DNA from: Flaviramulus sp.
Lineage (GTDB): Bacteria > Bacteroidota > Bacteroidia > Flavobacteriales > Flavobacteriaceae
Direction of reading: 5' to 3'
Assembly (NCBI GenBank): GCA_030731745.1
Contig: JANQTJ010000037.1
Coordinates: forward strand, 2,315-66,314
DNA: 64,000 nucleotides
The notes below the pieces were generated by a model. It had not been told where the DNA came from. It ran no database searches and was given only the letters and a program-made list of their open reading frames with translations. Position numbers and translations under genes: made by a program. Shown piece after piece: positions 53,686 to 62,201 of the stretch. Numbering within the stretch: the stretch's first letter is position 1; each line of letters opens with the position of its first letter.

Positions 53686-55088
53686 GGGTTTTGTTTTAAG
53701 TAGGATGAAAATTGTTTCAATTTACCACTTTTTGAGCGGATTAATTTCTCCTGTTTTTCAAATAAAATGGTCAAGCCTTTTTCTAAGTAGTTTTCCATTT
53801 CATTAATGATTCTTATTCTTTTTTCTTCTGAAAGTTCATTAGTACTCACATAATTAATCTTGAAAGTATCAACTTTTAATTGCTCAATAACAAACTCTTT
53901 TACATGGCCATCATCTTCAATGATGCTTTTTGTAATGTAATAAAAAGTTAAGCCAGCCGCTTTTTTCCCACTTGGTAAAATCACGATATCGTTAGTTCTA
54001 CCAGTAAGCTTTTCAAGAATGGGTTTTTTAAGCGTACTTTTTTTTGATAGTATTCCAATATCACCAATATCGTATCGAATAAAAGGTTGAGATTTATTGT
54101 AAAGCGATGTTATTACCAATCGCCCTTCCTCTCCGTAAGGCAATACATTATTTTTATCATCTAATATTTCAACAAAAAGCGTTTCACTATTTACTTGCCA
54201 TTCCCTTTCAGGATTTTCAAAAGCAATCAAATCCAACTCTGATGCACCATACTCATTAACTATAGGTACGCCAAATTGTGTTTCCATAAGTTTTTTATCC
54301 TCATAAAAAAGCATTTCAGAAGTTACAATACAGACTTTTAAAGATGGACAAATAGTTTTTAAATTTAGATTTTTTTGTTGAAGAAATTTAGCAAACTGCA
54401 CAATAGAGCTCGTGTAACCATTTATATATTCTAGTTGTTTTTTTTTAAAGATAGTTATCCAATTTTCAAAAGCATTATCGCTTAAATCAAATACATTAAA
54501 ACGCACTCTATTACTTAAAAAATCTTTTAATTTTTCTCTGTAATAACCTTTTTTATCAAACGGAATCCCATAAAATCGAGCCTGTTTAGAATGGTTAAAA
54601 TCGATATGAAACCATCCAAACCTATTTTGAATAATAGCCCAAGTTAAAGCGTGAGAAAACTTACTTTTAGAAAAAATAAATGGTGTTCCAGAAGCCCCCG
54701 ATGTTTTATCTATATAAATATTATCTACAGCATACCCTTCACTTAAAAGAGATTTTAAAGGTTGTTGTAAATCCTTTTTTGTCATTACAGGAATACGATT
54801 CCAATTAGAATTTTTAGTGTTTTTTACAAAACTTTTGTAAAACGAATTATGTTTTAAATGAAAATCAAAAACTTCTCGTTTTTTTAGTTCTACATAAGTA
54901 TTAAAATCAGTATCATTTTTACTTTGAATTTCTTTCAATACAAGTTTTGCTTTATCTATAGCAAAGCCGTTAAGTTTTAAAGTAAGGTCGAATAAATTCA
55001 AAATAAAATACAATTTAAGATGTAAAGTAAATAAAAAATATTCGTGTAATAGAACCATTAGTTTTATTTTTGCGCAAACAACAAACAC
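53682..55088 (-). CDS. CapK/PaaK-like adenylate-forming enzyme
   Basis: An ANL-superfamily protein of the phenylacetate-CoA ligase-like (CapK) group. DKTSGASGTPFIFSKSKFS is the ATP loop, NEYGASELDLIAFENP the A5-like block, and PFIRYDIGDIG with LEKLTGRTNDIVILPSG the hinge region. The longest reading gives 468 residues, but its first 30 or so are hydrophobic, unlike the family, and cover the purD promoter. ATG 55058 or TTG 55001 (giving MNLFDLTLKLNGF) are likelier starts. CapK-type proteins in capsule loci are thought to activate an acid for glycan decoration; the substrate here is unknown. Confidence 0.85.
   Translation of the reverse strand: MFVVCAKIKLMVLLHEYFLFTLHLKLYFILNLFDLTLKLNGFAIDKAKLVLKEIQSKNDTDFNTYVELKKREVFDFHLKHNSFYKSFVKNTKNSNWNRIPVMTKKDLQQPLKSLLSEGYAVDNIYIDKTSGASGTPFIFSKSKFSHALTWAIIQNRFGWFHIDFNHSKQARFYGIPFDKKGYYREKLKDFLSNRVRFNVFDLSDNAFENWITIFKKKQLEYINGYTSSIVQFAKFLQQKNLNLKTICPSLKVCIVTSEMLFYEDKKLMETQFGVPIVNEYGASELDLIAFENPEREWQVNSETLFVEILDDKNNVLPYGEEGRLVITSLYNKSQPFIRYDIGDIGILSKKSTLKKPILEKLTGRTNDIVILPSGKKAAGLTFYYITKSIIEDDGHVKEFVIEQLKVDTFKINYVSTNELSEEKRIRIINEMENYLEKGLTILFEKQEKLIRSKSGKLKQFSSYLKQNP
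55065..55072 (+). promoter_or_regulatory. TAnnTTTG -7 promoter element for purD
   Basis: TATTTTTG lies 17 bases before the purD ATG. It falls inside the longest reading of the divergent CapK-like gene, arguing for a shorter start of that gene. Confidence 0.6.
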
Positions 55089-55089
55089 T

Positions 55090-56361
55090 ATGAATATTTT
55101 AATATTAGGTTCTGGCGGAAGAGAACATACTTTTGCTTGGAAAATAGCTCAAAGTCCAAAATGTAACAAATTATATGTAGCACCAGGAAATTCTGGTACC
55201 TCTGAAATTGCTAAGAATGTAAATATTGGAGTTACCGATTTTGAAGCTATTAAGAAGTTAGTTTTAGATGAAAGTATTGATATGGTTGTTGTTGGTCCAG
55301 AGGATCCTTTAGTTCAAGGAGTTCACGACTTTTTTTTAAATGATGATGCTATTAAACACGTCTCAGTCATCGGACCACAAAAAGTAGCTGCTGAGTTAGA
55401 AGGAAGTAAAGAGTTTGCCAAAGAGTTCTTATATCGTCATCATATTCCAACAGCTGCATACGAGAGTTTCACGAAAGAAACAGTAGAAAAAGGTTATCAA
55501 TTTTTAGAAACCTTAAAGCCACCTTATGTTTTAAAAGCAGATGGTTTGGCAGCAGGTAAAGGTGTTGTTATTTTAAATGATTTAGATGAAGCTAAATTAG
55601 AATTAAAAAGTATGCTGGTTGATGCTAAATTTGGTGATGCTAGTAATAAAGTAGTTATTGAAGAATTTCTAGATGGCATTGAGTTAAGTTGTTTTGTTTT
55701 AACTGATGGTAAAAATTATAAAATATTACCAACTGCAAAAGATTATAAACGCATTGGTGAAGGGGATACTGGTTTAAACACAGGAGGTATGGGAGCGGTT
55801 TCTCCAGTGCCTTTTGCAACCCGTGAATTTTTGAATAAAATAGAAGAACGCATTGTTAAACCAACCATTGATGGATTTAAAAAAGATAATTTACCATATG
55901 TTGGTTTTGTGTTTATTGGACTTATAAAGGTTGGAGACGACCCAAAAGTTATAGAATATAATGTTCGTATGGGAGATCCTGAAACCGAGGTAGTTTTGCC
56001 AAGATTGAAAAATGATTTCGTTGAAATTCTTCAAGCTATGTCTACCGGAACTCTAGACAAGATAAATATTGAGATTGACGAGCGTGCTGCAACTACTATT
56101 ATGCTAGTTTCTGGTGGTTACCCAGAAGCTTACGAAAAAGGTAAAGAAATAACGGGAGTTCACTTAATTGAAGATTCTATCGCTTTTCATGCTGGAGCAC
56201 AAATAACAGATGGTAAAATTGTAACATCTGGCGGTCGTGTTATGGCGATAACTTCTTATGGAAATACTTATCAAGAAGCCATAAAAAAATCTTATCAAAA
56301 TATAGAAAAGCTACATTTTGATAAGATGTATTATCGTAAAGACATTGGATTTGATTTATAA
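55090..56361 (+). CDS. purD: Phosphoribosylamine--glycine ligase
   Basis: A 423-residue ATP-grasp enzyme of purine synthesis joining phosphoribosylamine and glycine. GSGGREHTFAWK (7-18), VGPEDPLVQG, KADGLAAGKGVVI, EEFLDGIELSCF and the metal-binding EYNVRMGDPETEVV are all present. Full length. Its stop overlaps the convergent DUF6341 gene by six bases, and its promoter faces the polysaccharide locus. Confidence 0.97.
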   Translation: MNILILGSGGREHTFAWKIAQSPKCNKLYVAPGNSGTSEIAKNVNIGVTDFEAIKKLVLDESIDMVVVGPEDPLVQGVHDFFLNDDAIKHVSVIGPQKVAAELEGSKEFAKEFLYRHHIPTAAYESFTKETVEKGYQFLETLKPPYVLKADGLAAGKGVVILNDLDEAKLELKSMLVDAKFGDASNKVVIEEFLDGIELSCFVLTDGKNYKILPTAKDYKRIGEGDTGLNTGGMGAVSPVPFATREFLNKIEERIVKPTIDGFKKDNLPYVGFVFIGLIKVGDDPKVIEYNVRMGDPETEVVLPRLKNDFVEILQAMSTGTLDKINIEIDERAATTIMLVSGGYPEAYEKGKEITGVHLIEDSIAFHAGAQITDGKIVTSGGRVMAITSYGNTYQEAIKKSYQNIEKLHFDKMYYRKDIGFDL

Positions 56362-56583
56362 GTAAGAGTGCGCAGAGACGCTTTTATCTTCTTCGTTATT
56401 TTGGTCGAAAATTCTAAGTTGCAACATCCAATAAACCATGGCAACAAAACCAATGATTACGAATAGCCAAGACATGGTATTAGCGGCAAACCAGTTTTCT
56501 AACTCTAAAGCTCTTAAAGCATCAAAAGGCGCAAAAAGCACATCAACAAATAAATCTTGTATAGCGTATAAAAAATCTTTCAT
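56356..56583 (-). CDS. DUF6341 family small membrane protein
   Basis: A 75-residue protein. An amphipathic start (MKDFLYAIQDLFVDVLFAPF) leads to RALELENWFAANTMSWLF and one hydrophobic helix (about 39-58), then a short acidic tail. This is the pattern of the flavobacterial family I know as DUF6341, regularly found beside purD, DUF6427 and upp. The function is unknown. It is divergent from DUF6427 and overlaps the purD end. Confidence 0.82.
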   Translation of the reverse strand: MKDFLYAIQDLFVDVLFAPFDALRALELENWFAANTMSWLFVIIGFVAMVYWMLQLRIFDQNNEEDKSVSAHSYL

Positions 56584-56631
56584 AAATCTTCTTTATTATT
56601 TTCTAACGGTTTAGTTAGTATATTTACATAG

Positions 56632-56639
56632 CAAAAATA
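56632..56639 (-). promoter_or_regulatory. TAnnTTTG -7 promoter element for DUF6341
   Basis: TATTTTTG on the minus strand lies 48 bases before the DUF6341 ATG, in the short divergent region shared with DUF6427. Confidence 0.45.
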
Positions 56640-56651
56640 CAAAAACAGTTA

Positions 56652-57575
56652 ATGATAGCAAGCTTTTTTAATAAATCTAAACCAATAAATTTTGTTATTG
56701 TTTTTTTTATTACGCTTTTGTCTTTTTCAATAGCTAATTTTAATTTGGTAAACGATGCTATCACTTTTTTGCTTATTGTAAAGCAAACAGTTTTATTGTT
56801 TATAGTATTAACTTCTATTTTACTGCTAAATTTTATAGTAAGTAAAAATAGTTTGACTAAGAAAAACAATTATGAAATGCTTTTGTTCAGTTTGTTTTTG
56901 CTTATGATAACCCAAACTACAGCTGATTCATATATACTAATTTCTAACTTTTTAGTTTTATTAGGACTTAGGAGGTTATTAAGTTTACGCTCGCAAAAAG
57001 ACATAAAAAAGAAACTTTTTGATGCCGCTTTTTGGATAGCACTTGCATCATTATTTTATTTTTGGGCCATTTTATTTTTTCTGTTGATTTTGATTTCTCT
57101 TGTTTTATATGTAGATAACAATATTAGACATTGGATAATACCTTTTTTAGGTATTTCTACAGTTTTTATTATTTGTGTGTCTACTTCTATTATAATGAAT
57201 AATACTTACTTTAATACTTTAAATATTTCAACTCAAATCAGTTATGATTTTAGCAGTTATAATTCTATTAAATACCTTATATCAATTACACTTCTTTTAT
57301 CTTTTGGTACTTGGGCATCTATTTTTTATTTGAATAATATTAAAAAGAAAAAGAAAGCTTCAAGAGCCTCTTTTAAAATAATTATAATAGCGGCTATAGT
57401 GGCGTTTTTTATAGTAATTCTAGCACCAAATAAAAAGGGTAGCGAGTTTTTATTTTTATTTGCTCCATTGGCAATTATAATAACAAATTATATAGAAATC
57501 ATTCAAGAAAAATGGTTTAAAGATGTGTTTTTAGGCGCGTTATTTGTCGCTCCTTTTATACTGTTATTGTTGTAG
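56652..57575 (+). CDS. DUF6427 family polytopic membrane protein
   Basis: A 307-residue protein with about nine hydrophobic segments and small loops. It begins MIASFFNKSKPINFVIVFF, and the segment ILISNFLVLLGLRRLLSLRS followed by KKKLFDAAFWIALASLFYFW is typical of the DUF6427 family of Flavobacteriia. No catalytic motif is visible. It sits between DUF6341 and upp and overlaps the convergent upp gene by 12 bases. The function is unknown. Confidence 0.85.
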   Translation: MIASFFNKSKPINFVIVFFITLLSFSIANFNLVNDAITFLLIVKQTVLLFIVLTSILLLNFIVSKNSLTKKNNYEMLLFSLFLLMITQTTADSYILISNFLVLLGLRRLLSLRSQKDIKKKLFDAAFWIALASLFYFWAILFFLLILISLVLYVDNNIRHWIIPFLGISTVFIICVSTSIIMNNTYFNTLNISTQISYDFSSYNSIKYLISITLLLSFGTWASIFYLNNIKKKKKASRASFKIIIIAAIVAFFIVILAPNKKGSEFLFLFAPLAIIITNYIEIIQEKWFKDVFLGALFVAPFILLLL

Positions 57576-58223
57576 TTTTACGCCAAAAGCCAAATCGCCA
57601 GCATCCCCAAGTCCAGGTAAAATATAGCCTTTTTCATTTAGCTTTTCATCAACGGCACCAATCCATAAATGCACATCCGTATCAAAATGTTTATTAATAA
57701 AATCGATGCCTTCTTGAGCACCAATAACACTAATCAAATGTACTTCTTTGGGTATTCCGAAAGGTTTTAAAGCTTCATAAGTAGCTACCATAGATTGTCC
57801 AGTGGCAAGCATAGGGTCTGCTAATACAAGTGTTTTATTATTTAAATCCGGACAAGCTAAATATTCAACAATTATTTCAAAGCTCTCAGGATTATGTTTG
57901 TGATGTCTGTAAGCAGAAATGAAAGCATTCTCAGAAGTATCAAAACAATTTAATAAGCCATTGTGTAAAGGTATTCCAGCCCTTAAAATGGAACATAAAA
58001 CAATATTGTTTTTAGGTAATTGGATGTTAGCAGTACCTAAAGGGGTTTCAATCGCAGAATCTTCATATTTTAAAACTTTACTCATTTCATAGCCTAAAAC
58101 CTCTCCAATACGCTCAATATTTCTTCTAAAGCGCATGCTATCTTTTTGGATATCTTTATTTCTTATTTCAGAAATGAAGGTGTTTAAAATAGAGTTTTGT
58201 TGAGATATATTATGAATATGCAT
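57564..58223 (-). CDS. upp: Uracil phosphoribosyltransferase
   Basis: A 219-residue salvage enzyme making UMP from uracil and PRPP. The PRPP loop is ADPMLATGQSMV (about 134-145), and ILRAGIPLHNGLLNCF and the C-terminal GLGDAGDLAFG (uracil site) are conserved. Upstream, a TAACTTTA box on the minus strand (58248-58255) deviates from the promoter consensus in one base and lies back to back with the DUF4254 promoter. Confidence 0.96.
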   Translation of the reverse strand: MHIHNISQQNSILNTFISEIRNKDIQKDSMRFRRNIERIGEVLGYEMSKVLKYEDSAIETPLGTANIQLPKNNIVLCSILRAGIPLHNGLLNCFDTSENAFISAYRHHKHNPESFEIIVEYLACPDLNNKTLVLADPMLATGQSMVATYEALKPFGIPKEVHLISVIGAQEGIDFINKHFDTDVHLWIGAVDEKLNEKGYILPGLGDAGDLAFGVKLQQ

Positions 58224-58267
58224 ATTTGTAATGAATTTTTTGAATAGTAAAGTTAATTAATATGGAC

Positions 58268-58275
58268 TATATTTG
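58268..58275 (+). promoter_or_regulatory. TAnnTTTG -7 promoter element
   Basis: TATATTTG lies 20 bases before the DUF4254 ATG and serves the DUF4254-GT9 pair. Confidence 0.6.
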
Positions 58276-58295
58276 TGCATTAAATTTTATACATC

Positions 58296-58901
58296 ATGTT
58301 TACAAGTAAAGCCAATAAAATATTTCAAGAGGTAATTAAAAAATATCATATTATAAATACAGTTGATCAACCTTTTGAAAATGCTTACCCAAAAAGTGAT
58401 TTAATAGAACATTTGTTATACAGAAAATGTTGGATTGATACGGTACAATGGCATTATGAAGATATTATTCGCGATCCGCAAATTGATCCTGTCGCTGCTT
58501 TAAAGTTGAAAAGACAAATAGATGCTTCAAACCAGGACAGAACAGATATGGTTGAGTATGTTGATGGTTTTTTTCTTGAGAAATACAATCAGATAACTCC
58601 AAAAGAAAATGCTACAATCAATACTGAAAGTCCAGCCTGGGGAATTGATAGACTATCTATTTTAGCTTTAAAAATATATCATATGAATGAAGAAGCTACT
58701 CGAAAAGATGCGTCAGAATTACACCGAGAGGCTTGCCAAAAAAAATTAAATATTTTATTAGAGCAACGTGTAGATTTATCTGCAGCAATTGATACACTTT
58801 TAAGTGATATTGAAAATGGAGATAAATATATGAAGGTTTATAAGCAAATGAAAATGTATAACGATGATGAGTTAAACCCTGTACTTCGTTCGCAGAAATA
58901 A
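58296..58901 (+). CDS. DUF4254 domain-containing protein
   Basis: A 201-residue all-helical cytoplasmic protein. LLYRKCWIDTVQWHYEDIIR, LKRQIDASNQDRTDMVEYVD and WGIDRLSILALKIYHMNEEA are the conserved blocks of DUF4254, a Bacteroidota family often next to family 9 glycosyltransferases. Here the GT9 gene follows after 39 bp. A role in lipopolysaccharide core synthesis is inferred only from this neighbourhood. Confidence 0.9.
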   Translation: MFTSKANKIFQEVIKKYHIINTVDQPFENAYPKSDLIEHLLYRKCWIDTVQWHYEDIIRDPQIDPVAALKLKRQIDASNQDRTDMVEYVDGFFLEKYNQITPKENATINTESPAWGIDRLSILALKIYHMNEEATRKDASELHREACQKKLNILLEQRVDLSAAIDTLLSDIENGDKYMKVYKQMKMYNDDELNPVLRSQK

Positions 58902-58902
58902 A

Positions 58903-58922
58903 ATTCCTGAATTAGCAGGAAT
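58903..58922 (+). other. Small hairpin between DUF4254 and GT9 genes
   Basis: ATTCCTG and CAGGAAT form a perfect 7-bp stem with a six-base loop. No T-run follows, so it is not a standard terminator; it could stabilise or process the transcript between the two genes. Confidence 0.35.
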
Positions 58923-58940
58923 CTCATCCTAAATGTTTAG

Positions 58941-59963
58941 ATGTTAAAACAAACCAAACATATCCTAGTTATCCGTTTTTCTGCTATGGGAGATGTTGCT
59001 ATGATGGTTCCTGTTTTACGAGCAATCACGCAGCAGTATCCAGAATTAAAAATCACGGTATTAACGAAACCTTTTTTTAAACCCTTTTTTAGAGATTTAG
59101 AAAATGTGACTGTTTTTACTGCCGATTTAAAAGGTAAGTACAAGGGTGCTTTTGGTATTTACAAATTAGCAAAAGAATTAAATAAAAACAATCGTTTTTA
59201 TGCTGTTGCCGATTTACACAGTGTTTTACGAACCAAGATTTTAAAGAAATTTATCAGATGTAAACGATTTGTTTCTATTGATAAAGGACGAAAAATGAAG
59301 AAGGCTTTAACCTTAGGTGCTTTTTTCTCTCCTTTAAAAACAACACATCAACGTTACGCTGATGTTTTTAAAACATTAGGATACCCCTTAGATTTATCGA
59401 ATCCTCAATTTCCAAAAAAAGTCGTTTTAAAACCAGAGACTCAAAACTTTGTTGGGTTAAATTTAAAAACAACTATTGGTATTGCTCCTTTTGCTGCTCA
59501 TGAGGGAAAAATGTATCCATTAGATTTATTGAAACAGGTGGTTGAAGCGCTTTCAAAAGAATATAAAATACTTTTATTTGGAGGGGGAATTGGAGAAATA
59601 AATGCATTAAACGAGTTTCAAAAAAGTTTCGAAAACGTTACAAATATTGCAGGAAAATTATCGATTGATGAAGAATTAGATCTTATTTCAAATTTAGATG
59701 TCATGCTTTCTATGGATTCTGGTAATGCACATATTGCCGCCATGTTAGGAATTAAAGTGGTAACTATTTGGGGAGTTACGCATCCGTTTGCAGGATTTGC
59801 ACCATTTAATCAACCTGAAGATTTTGCTTTGTTGGCAGATAGAATTACATACCCAAAGATTCCAACCTCCATTTACGGAAATAAATATCCTGAAAGTTAC
59901 AAAGGAGCCTCTGGAAGTATACTTCCAGAAACCATAATACAAAAGATTAAATCCTTAGTTTAA
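58941..59963 (+). CDS. Family 9 glycosyltransferase (heptosyltransferase-like)
   Basis: A 340-residue GT-B enzyme resembling WaaC/WaaF. ILVIRFSAMGDVAMMVPVLRA is the N-terminal acceptor block, IGIAPFAAHEGKMYPLDLL starts the donor domain, and SMDSGNAHIAAMLGIKVVTIWG with THPFAGFAP binds the ADP-sugar phosphate. Such enzymes add heptose or another sugar to the lipopolysaccharide core. It follows DUF4254 in a two-gene unit and is convergent with the reductase gene. Confidence 0.92.
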   Translation: MLKQTKHILVIRFSAMGDVAMMVPVLRAITQQYPELKITVLTKPFFKPFFRDLENVTVFTADLKGKYKGAFGIYKLAKELNKNNRFYAVADLHSVLRTKILKKFIRCKRFVSIDKGRKMKKALTLGAFFSPLKTTHQRYADVFKTLGYPLDLSNPQFPKKVVLKPETQNFVGLNLKTTIGIAPFAAHEGKMYPLDLLKQVVEALSKEYKILLFGGGIGEINALNEFQKSFENVTNIAGKLSIDEELDLISNLDVMLSMDSGNAHIAAMLGIKVVTIWGVTHPFAGFAPFNQPEDFALLADRITYPKIPTSIYGNKYPESYKGASGSILPETIIQKIKSLV

Positions 59964-60002
59964 AAATCTTAAATGAAGTCTTATAGCTATCTAAAAAGCT
60001 TA

Positions 60003-61061
60003 CTAAACATCATCAAAATCAATGACAATACTTGGTGTAGTTGGATGTGCTTGACAGGTTAAAATTAAACCTTCTGCTACTTCATTCTCAGTTAAAATAT
60101 TATTCTGTCTCATAGTAGCACTACCTTCTTTTACACGTGCTAAACAACTGCTACAAATACCGCCTTGACAAGAATAAGGTGCATCTAAATCTTCATCTAA
60201 TGCAGCTTCAAGGATGGTTTGTTTTTGAGACATTTCAAAAGTAGTTGTCTCGTCATCAACAGTAACTGTTATTTTAGTTTTTCCGCTAGCGATATCATCC
60301 TCATCTATTGTTTTATCGGCTTTTGAAGCTTTAAATAATTCGAAATGAATTCTGCTTTCATCAATATCATGCTCAGTTAAAACATTTTTAACTGTATGAA
60401 TCATGGCTTCTGGACCACAAAGATAGAAGGCATCAACGTCTACGTGTTTGTGTTTATTTTTCATAACATAATTAACGGTGCTTTTTTCAATACGACCAAA
60501 AATCGAATCCGTTTCGTCTTGTTGACTAAATACAAACTGAATAGAAAAACGCTCTTTATATTGATGTTGAAGCTCTAAAAGCTCATTTAAAAACATGGTG
60601 TCGTCAGTAGTTTTGTTACCATAAACTAAAATCACTTGACTATGCACTTCTTCTTCCAAAGCACATTTTATAATACTTAAAACAGGAGTTATACCACTAC
60701 CAGCTGCAAAAGCAGCAATATTTTTTGTTTTTGAGTCGTTTGGTTCAAAAATAAATCGCCCTTTTGGTGATGCCACTTCCAGCGCATCTCCAACTTTCAA
60801 AACGTTATTTGCATAGGCCGAAAATGTACCATCAACAACTTCTTTAATCGCTATTTTTAACATACCACTTTTTGGAGAAGCACAAAGCGAATAATCTCTT
60901 CTAACTTCTTTGTCATTAATAGTAGTTTTTAACGTAATATATTGTCCAGCTTTAAATATAAAAGTATCCTGTAGATGATCAGGAACATCAAAAGCAACAC
61001 TGATAGATTTACTGGTTTCTCTAATTATTTCTTTGATTGAAAGTTTATGAAATGACAACAT
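60003..61061 (-). CDS. PaaE-type ferredoxin-NAD(P)H oxidoreductase
   Basis: A 352-residue flavo-iron-sulfur reductase. FAD contacts are RDYSLC (55-60), the NAD(P) loop is GSGITP (121-126), and a C-terminal plant-type [2Fe-2S] domain has Cys298, Cys303, Cys306 and Cys336 (CQGGICSSC). This order is that of PaaE, the reductase of phenylacetyl-CoA epoxidase, and of related electron donors for oxygenases and desaturases. No paaABCD genes are near, so the partner could be a fatty-acid desaturase or the AlkB-like enzyme. It is divergent from a PadR regulator with an inverted repeat between them. Confidence 0.92.
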   Translation of the reverse strand: MLSFHKLSIKEIIRETSKSISVAFDVPDHLQDTFIFKAGQYITLKTTINDKEVRRDYSLCASPKSGMLKIAIKEVVDGTFSAYANNVLKVGDALEVASPKGRFIFEPNDSKTKNIAAFAAGSGITPVLSIIKCALEEEVHSQVILVYGNKTTDDTMFLNELLELQHQYKERFSIQFVFSQQDETDSIFGRIEKSTVNYVMKNKHKHVDVDAFYLCGPEAMIHTVKNVLTEHDIDESRIHFELFKASKADKTIDEDDIASGKTKITVTVDDETTTFEMSQKQTILEAALDEDLDAPYSCQGGICSSCLARVKEGSATMRQNNILTENEVAEGLILTCQAHPTTPSIVIDFDDV

Positions 61062-61076
61062 CTGTTCTTTTTTTTA

Positions 61077-61084
61077 CAAAAATA
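61077..61084 (-). promoter_or_regulatory. TAnnTTTG -7 promoter element for the PaaE-type gene
   Basis: TATTTTTG on the minus strand lies 15 bases before the reductase ATG. The left arm of a divergent inverted repeat (61098-61108) falls in the -33 region. Confidence 0.55.
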
Positions 61085-61097
61085 CTAAAGCGTAAAG

Positions 61098-61162
61098 ATA
61101 TACATAAACATTACTTAAAAAAAAATACCTATAATTCTTATGCATAAGAGATTTATGTATAT
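61098..61162. promoter_or_regulatory. Divergent inverted repeat, candidate PadR operator
   Basis: ATATACATAAA (61098-61108) and its exact complement TTTATGTATAT (61152-61162) face each other across 43 bases between the reductase and padR genes. The right arm overlaps the padR -7 box and the left arm the reductase -33 region. PadR proteins commonly bind ATGT...ACAT-type repeats at their own promoters, so autoregulation and control of the reductase are plausible. Confidence 0.5.
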
Positions 61163-61167
61163 ATTTG
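61160..61167 (+). promoter_or_regulatory. TAnnTTTG -7 promoter element for padR
   Basis: TATATTTG ends four bases before the padR ATG, predicting a leaderless message. It overlaps the right arm of the inverted repeat. Confidence 0.5.
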
Positions 61168-61171
61168 AATT

Positions 61172-61510
61172 ATGGGAAATTCTAATTTATATAAAGGTAG
61201 TTTAACCACCATAATTCTTAAACTACTTGAAGAACATCATAAAATGTACGGTTACGAAATAACCCAAAAAGTTAAAGAACTAACTAAGGGAGAACTTAAA
61301 ATAACTGAAGGCGCTTTGTATCCGTCGCTTCACAAATTGGAGGCAGAAGGACTGTTAGATGTGGAAGTTACTAAAGTTGATAATAGATTAAGAAAATATT
61401 ATAAACTTACGGAGCAAGGAACTAAAGAAACTGTAAATAAATTAAGTGAATTACAAGAATACATTAAAACCATGCAAGCCTTAGTAAATCCTAAATTTGT
61501 TGTAAAATAA
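61172..61510 (+). CDS. PadR family transcriptional regulator
   Basis: A 112-residue winged-helix repressor. LTTIILKLLEEHHKMYGYEI is the first helix pair, ELKITEGALYPSLHKLEAEGL the recognition helix and VDNRLRKYYKLTEQGTKE the wing; the last helix (about 85-107) dimerises. It is the first gene of a unit with two membrane proteins that carry HAAS-like domains; its stop overlaps the next ATG by one base. PadR-HAAS pairs are a known arrangement in which the membrane partner is thought to relay a signal. Confidence 0.94.
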   Translation: MGNSNLYKGSLTTIILKLLEEHHKMYGYEITQKVKELTKGELKITEGALYPSLHKLEAEGLLDVEVTKVDNRLRKYYKLTEQGTKETVNKLSELQEYIKTMQALVNPKFVVK

Positions 61511-62133
61511 TGCAAAGGCTTTCCAGAGAAAATATTCAGTTTATTGATAATTACCTAAAAAATTCGGATGTTTTATTTACAGATATTAGAGTTGAAATGG
61601 TAGATCATGTGGCTTCAGATATGGAAGCTTTAATGAATGAAGGAGATAGCAGGGAGTTTTATTATATTTTCAAGGATTATATGATTAAAAACAAATCTGG
61701 TCTTTTAAAAGATAATAAACAATATTACAAAGCTTCTGATAAGAAAATATTAAGATCCCTCACTAAAAAAGTATGTTCATTTAAAGGGGTTACATTGTTT
61801 TTTTTAATTCTTTTTATTTTTAATTTTATTAATGAATTTTCATTCGTAAAAAATGCGCCAATTGTTGTTATTATTCTTATTGGGATACTTTACTTTTTCT
61901 CAGTCAATAAAAACAAAGAACGCTATTCTTCAGTCGAGCGCATTACTTTTTATTTTATGATAATTTATTATATAATCAATGTTTTTAAAATTACTAATTT
62001 TAATTATGAGACAGTCATAATTATGAATTTAACAAGATTGAAAATAGTATCGGCACTCATCATTTTTGTTTTAATCATGTTGTTTATTACAGGATTTGAG
62101 TTTAAAAAAGAATATGAACTGAAGTATAAATAG
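61510..62133 (+). CDS. HAAS-like membrane protein, first paralogue
   Basis: A 207-residue protein. The N-terminal helical domain (1-80) contains VEMVDHVASDMEA (28-40), the same core as in the next gene, and resembles the HAAS domain that accompanies PadR regulators. Four hydrophobic segments follow (about 93-200). It is translated by a TAATG junction with padR. The sequence of the membrane part is not conserved with the second paralogue. A signalling or anti-regulator role is inferred from context. Confidence 0.72.
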   Translation: MQRLSRENIQFIDNYLKNSDVLFTDIRVEMVDHVASDMEALMNEGDSREFYYIFKDYMIKNKSGLLKDNKQYYKASDKKILRSLTKKVCSFKGVTLFFLILFIFNFINEFSFVKNAPIVVIILIGILYFFSVNKNKERYSSVERITFYFMIIYYIINVFKITNFNYETVIIMNLTRLKIVSALIIFVLIMLFITGFEFKKEYELKYK

Positions 62134-62201
62134 TTTATTACGGATGAACTAAACTAAAGAAGTAATAAAATTTATAAAGAAAGTTATAGGTTATTTATTT
62201 A

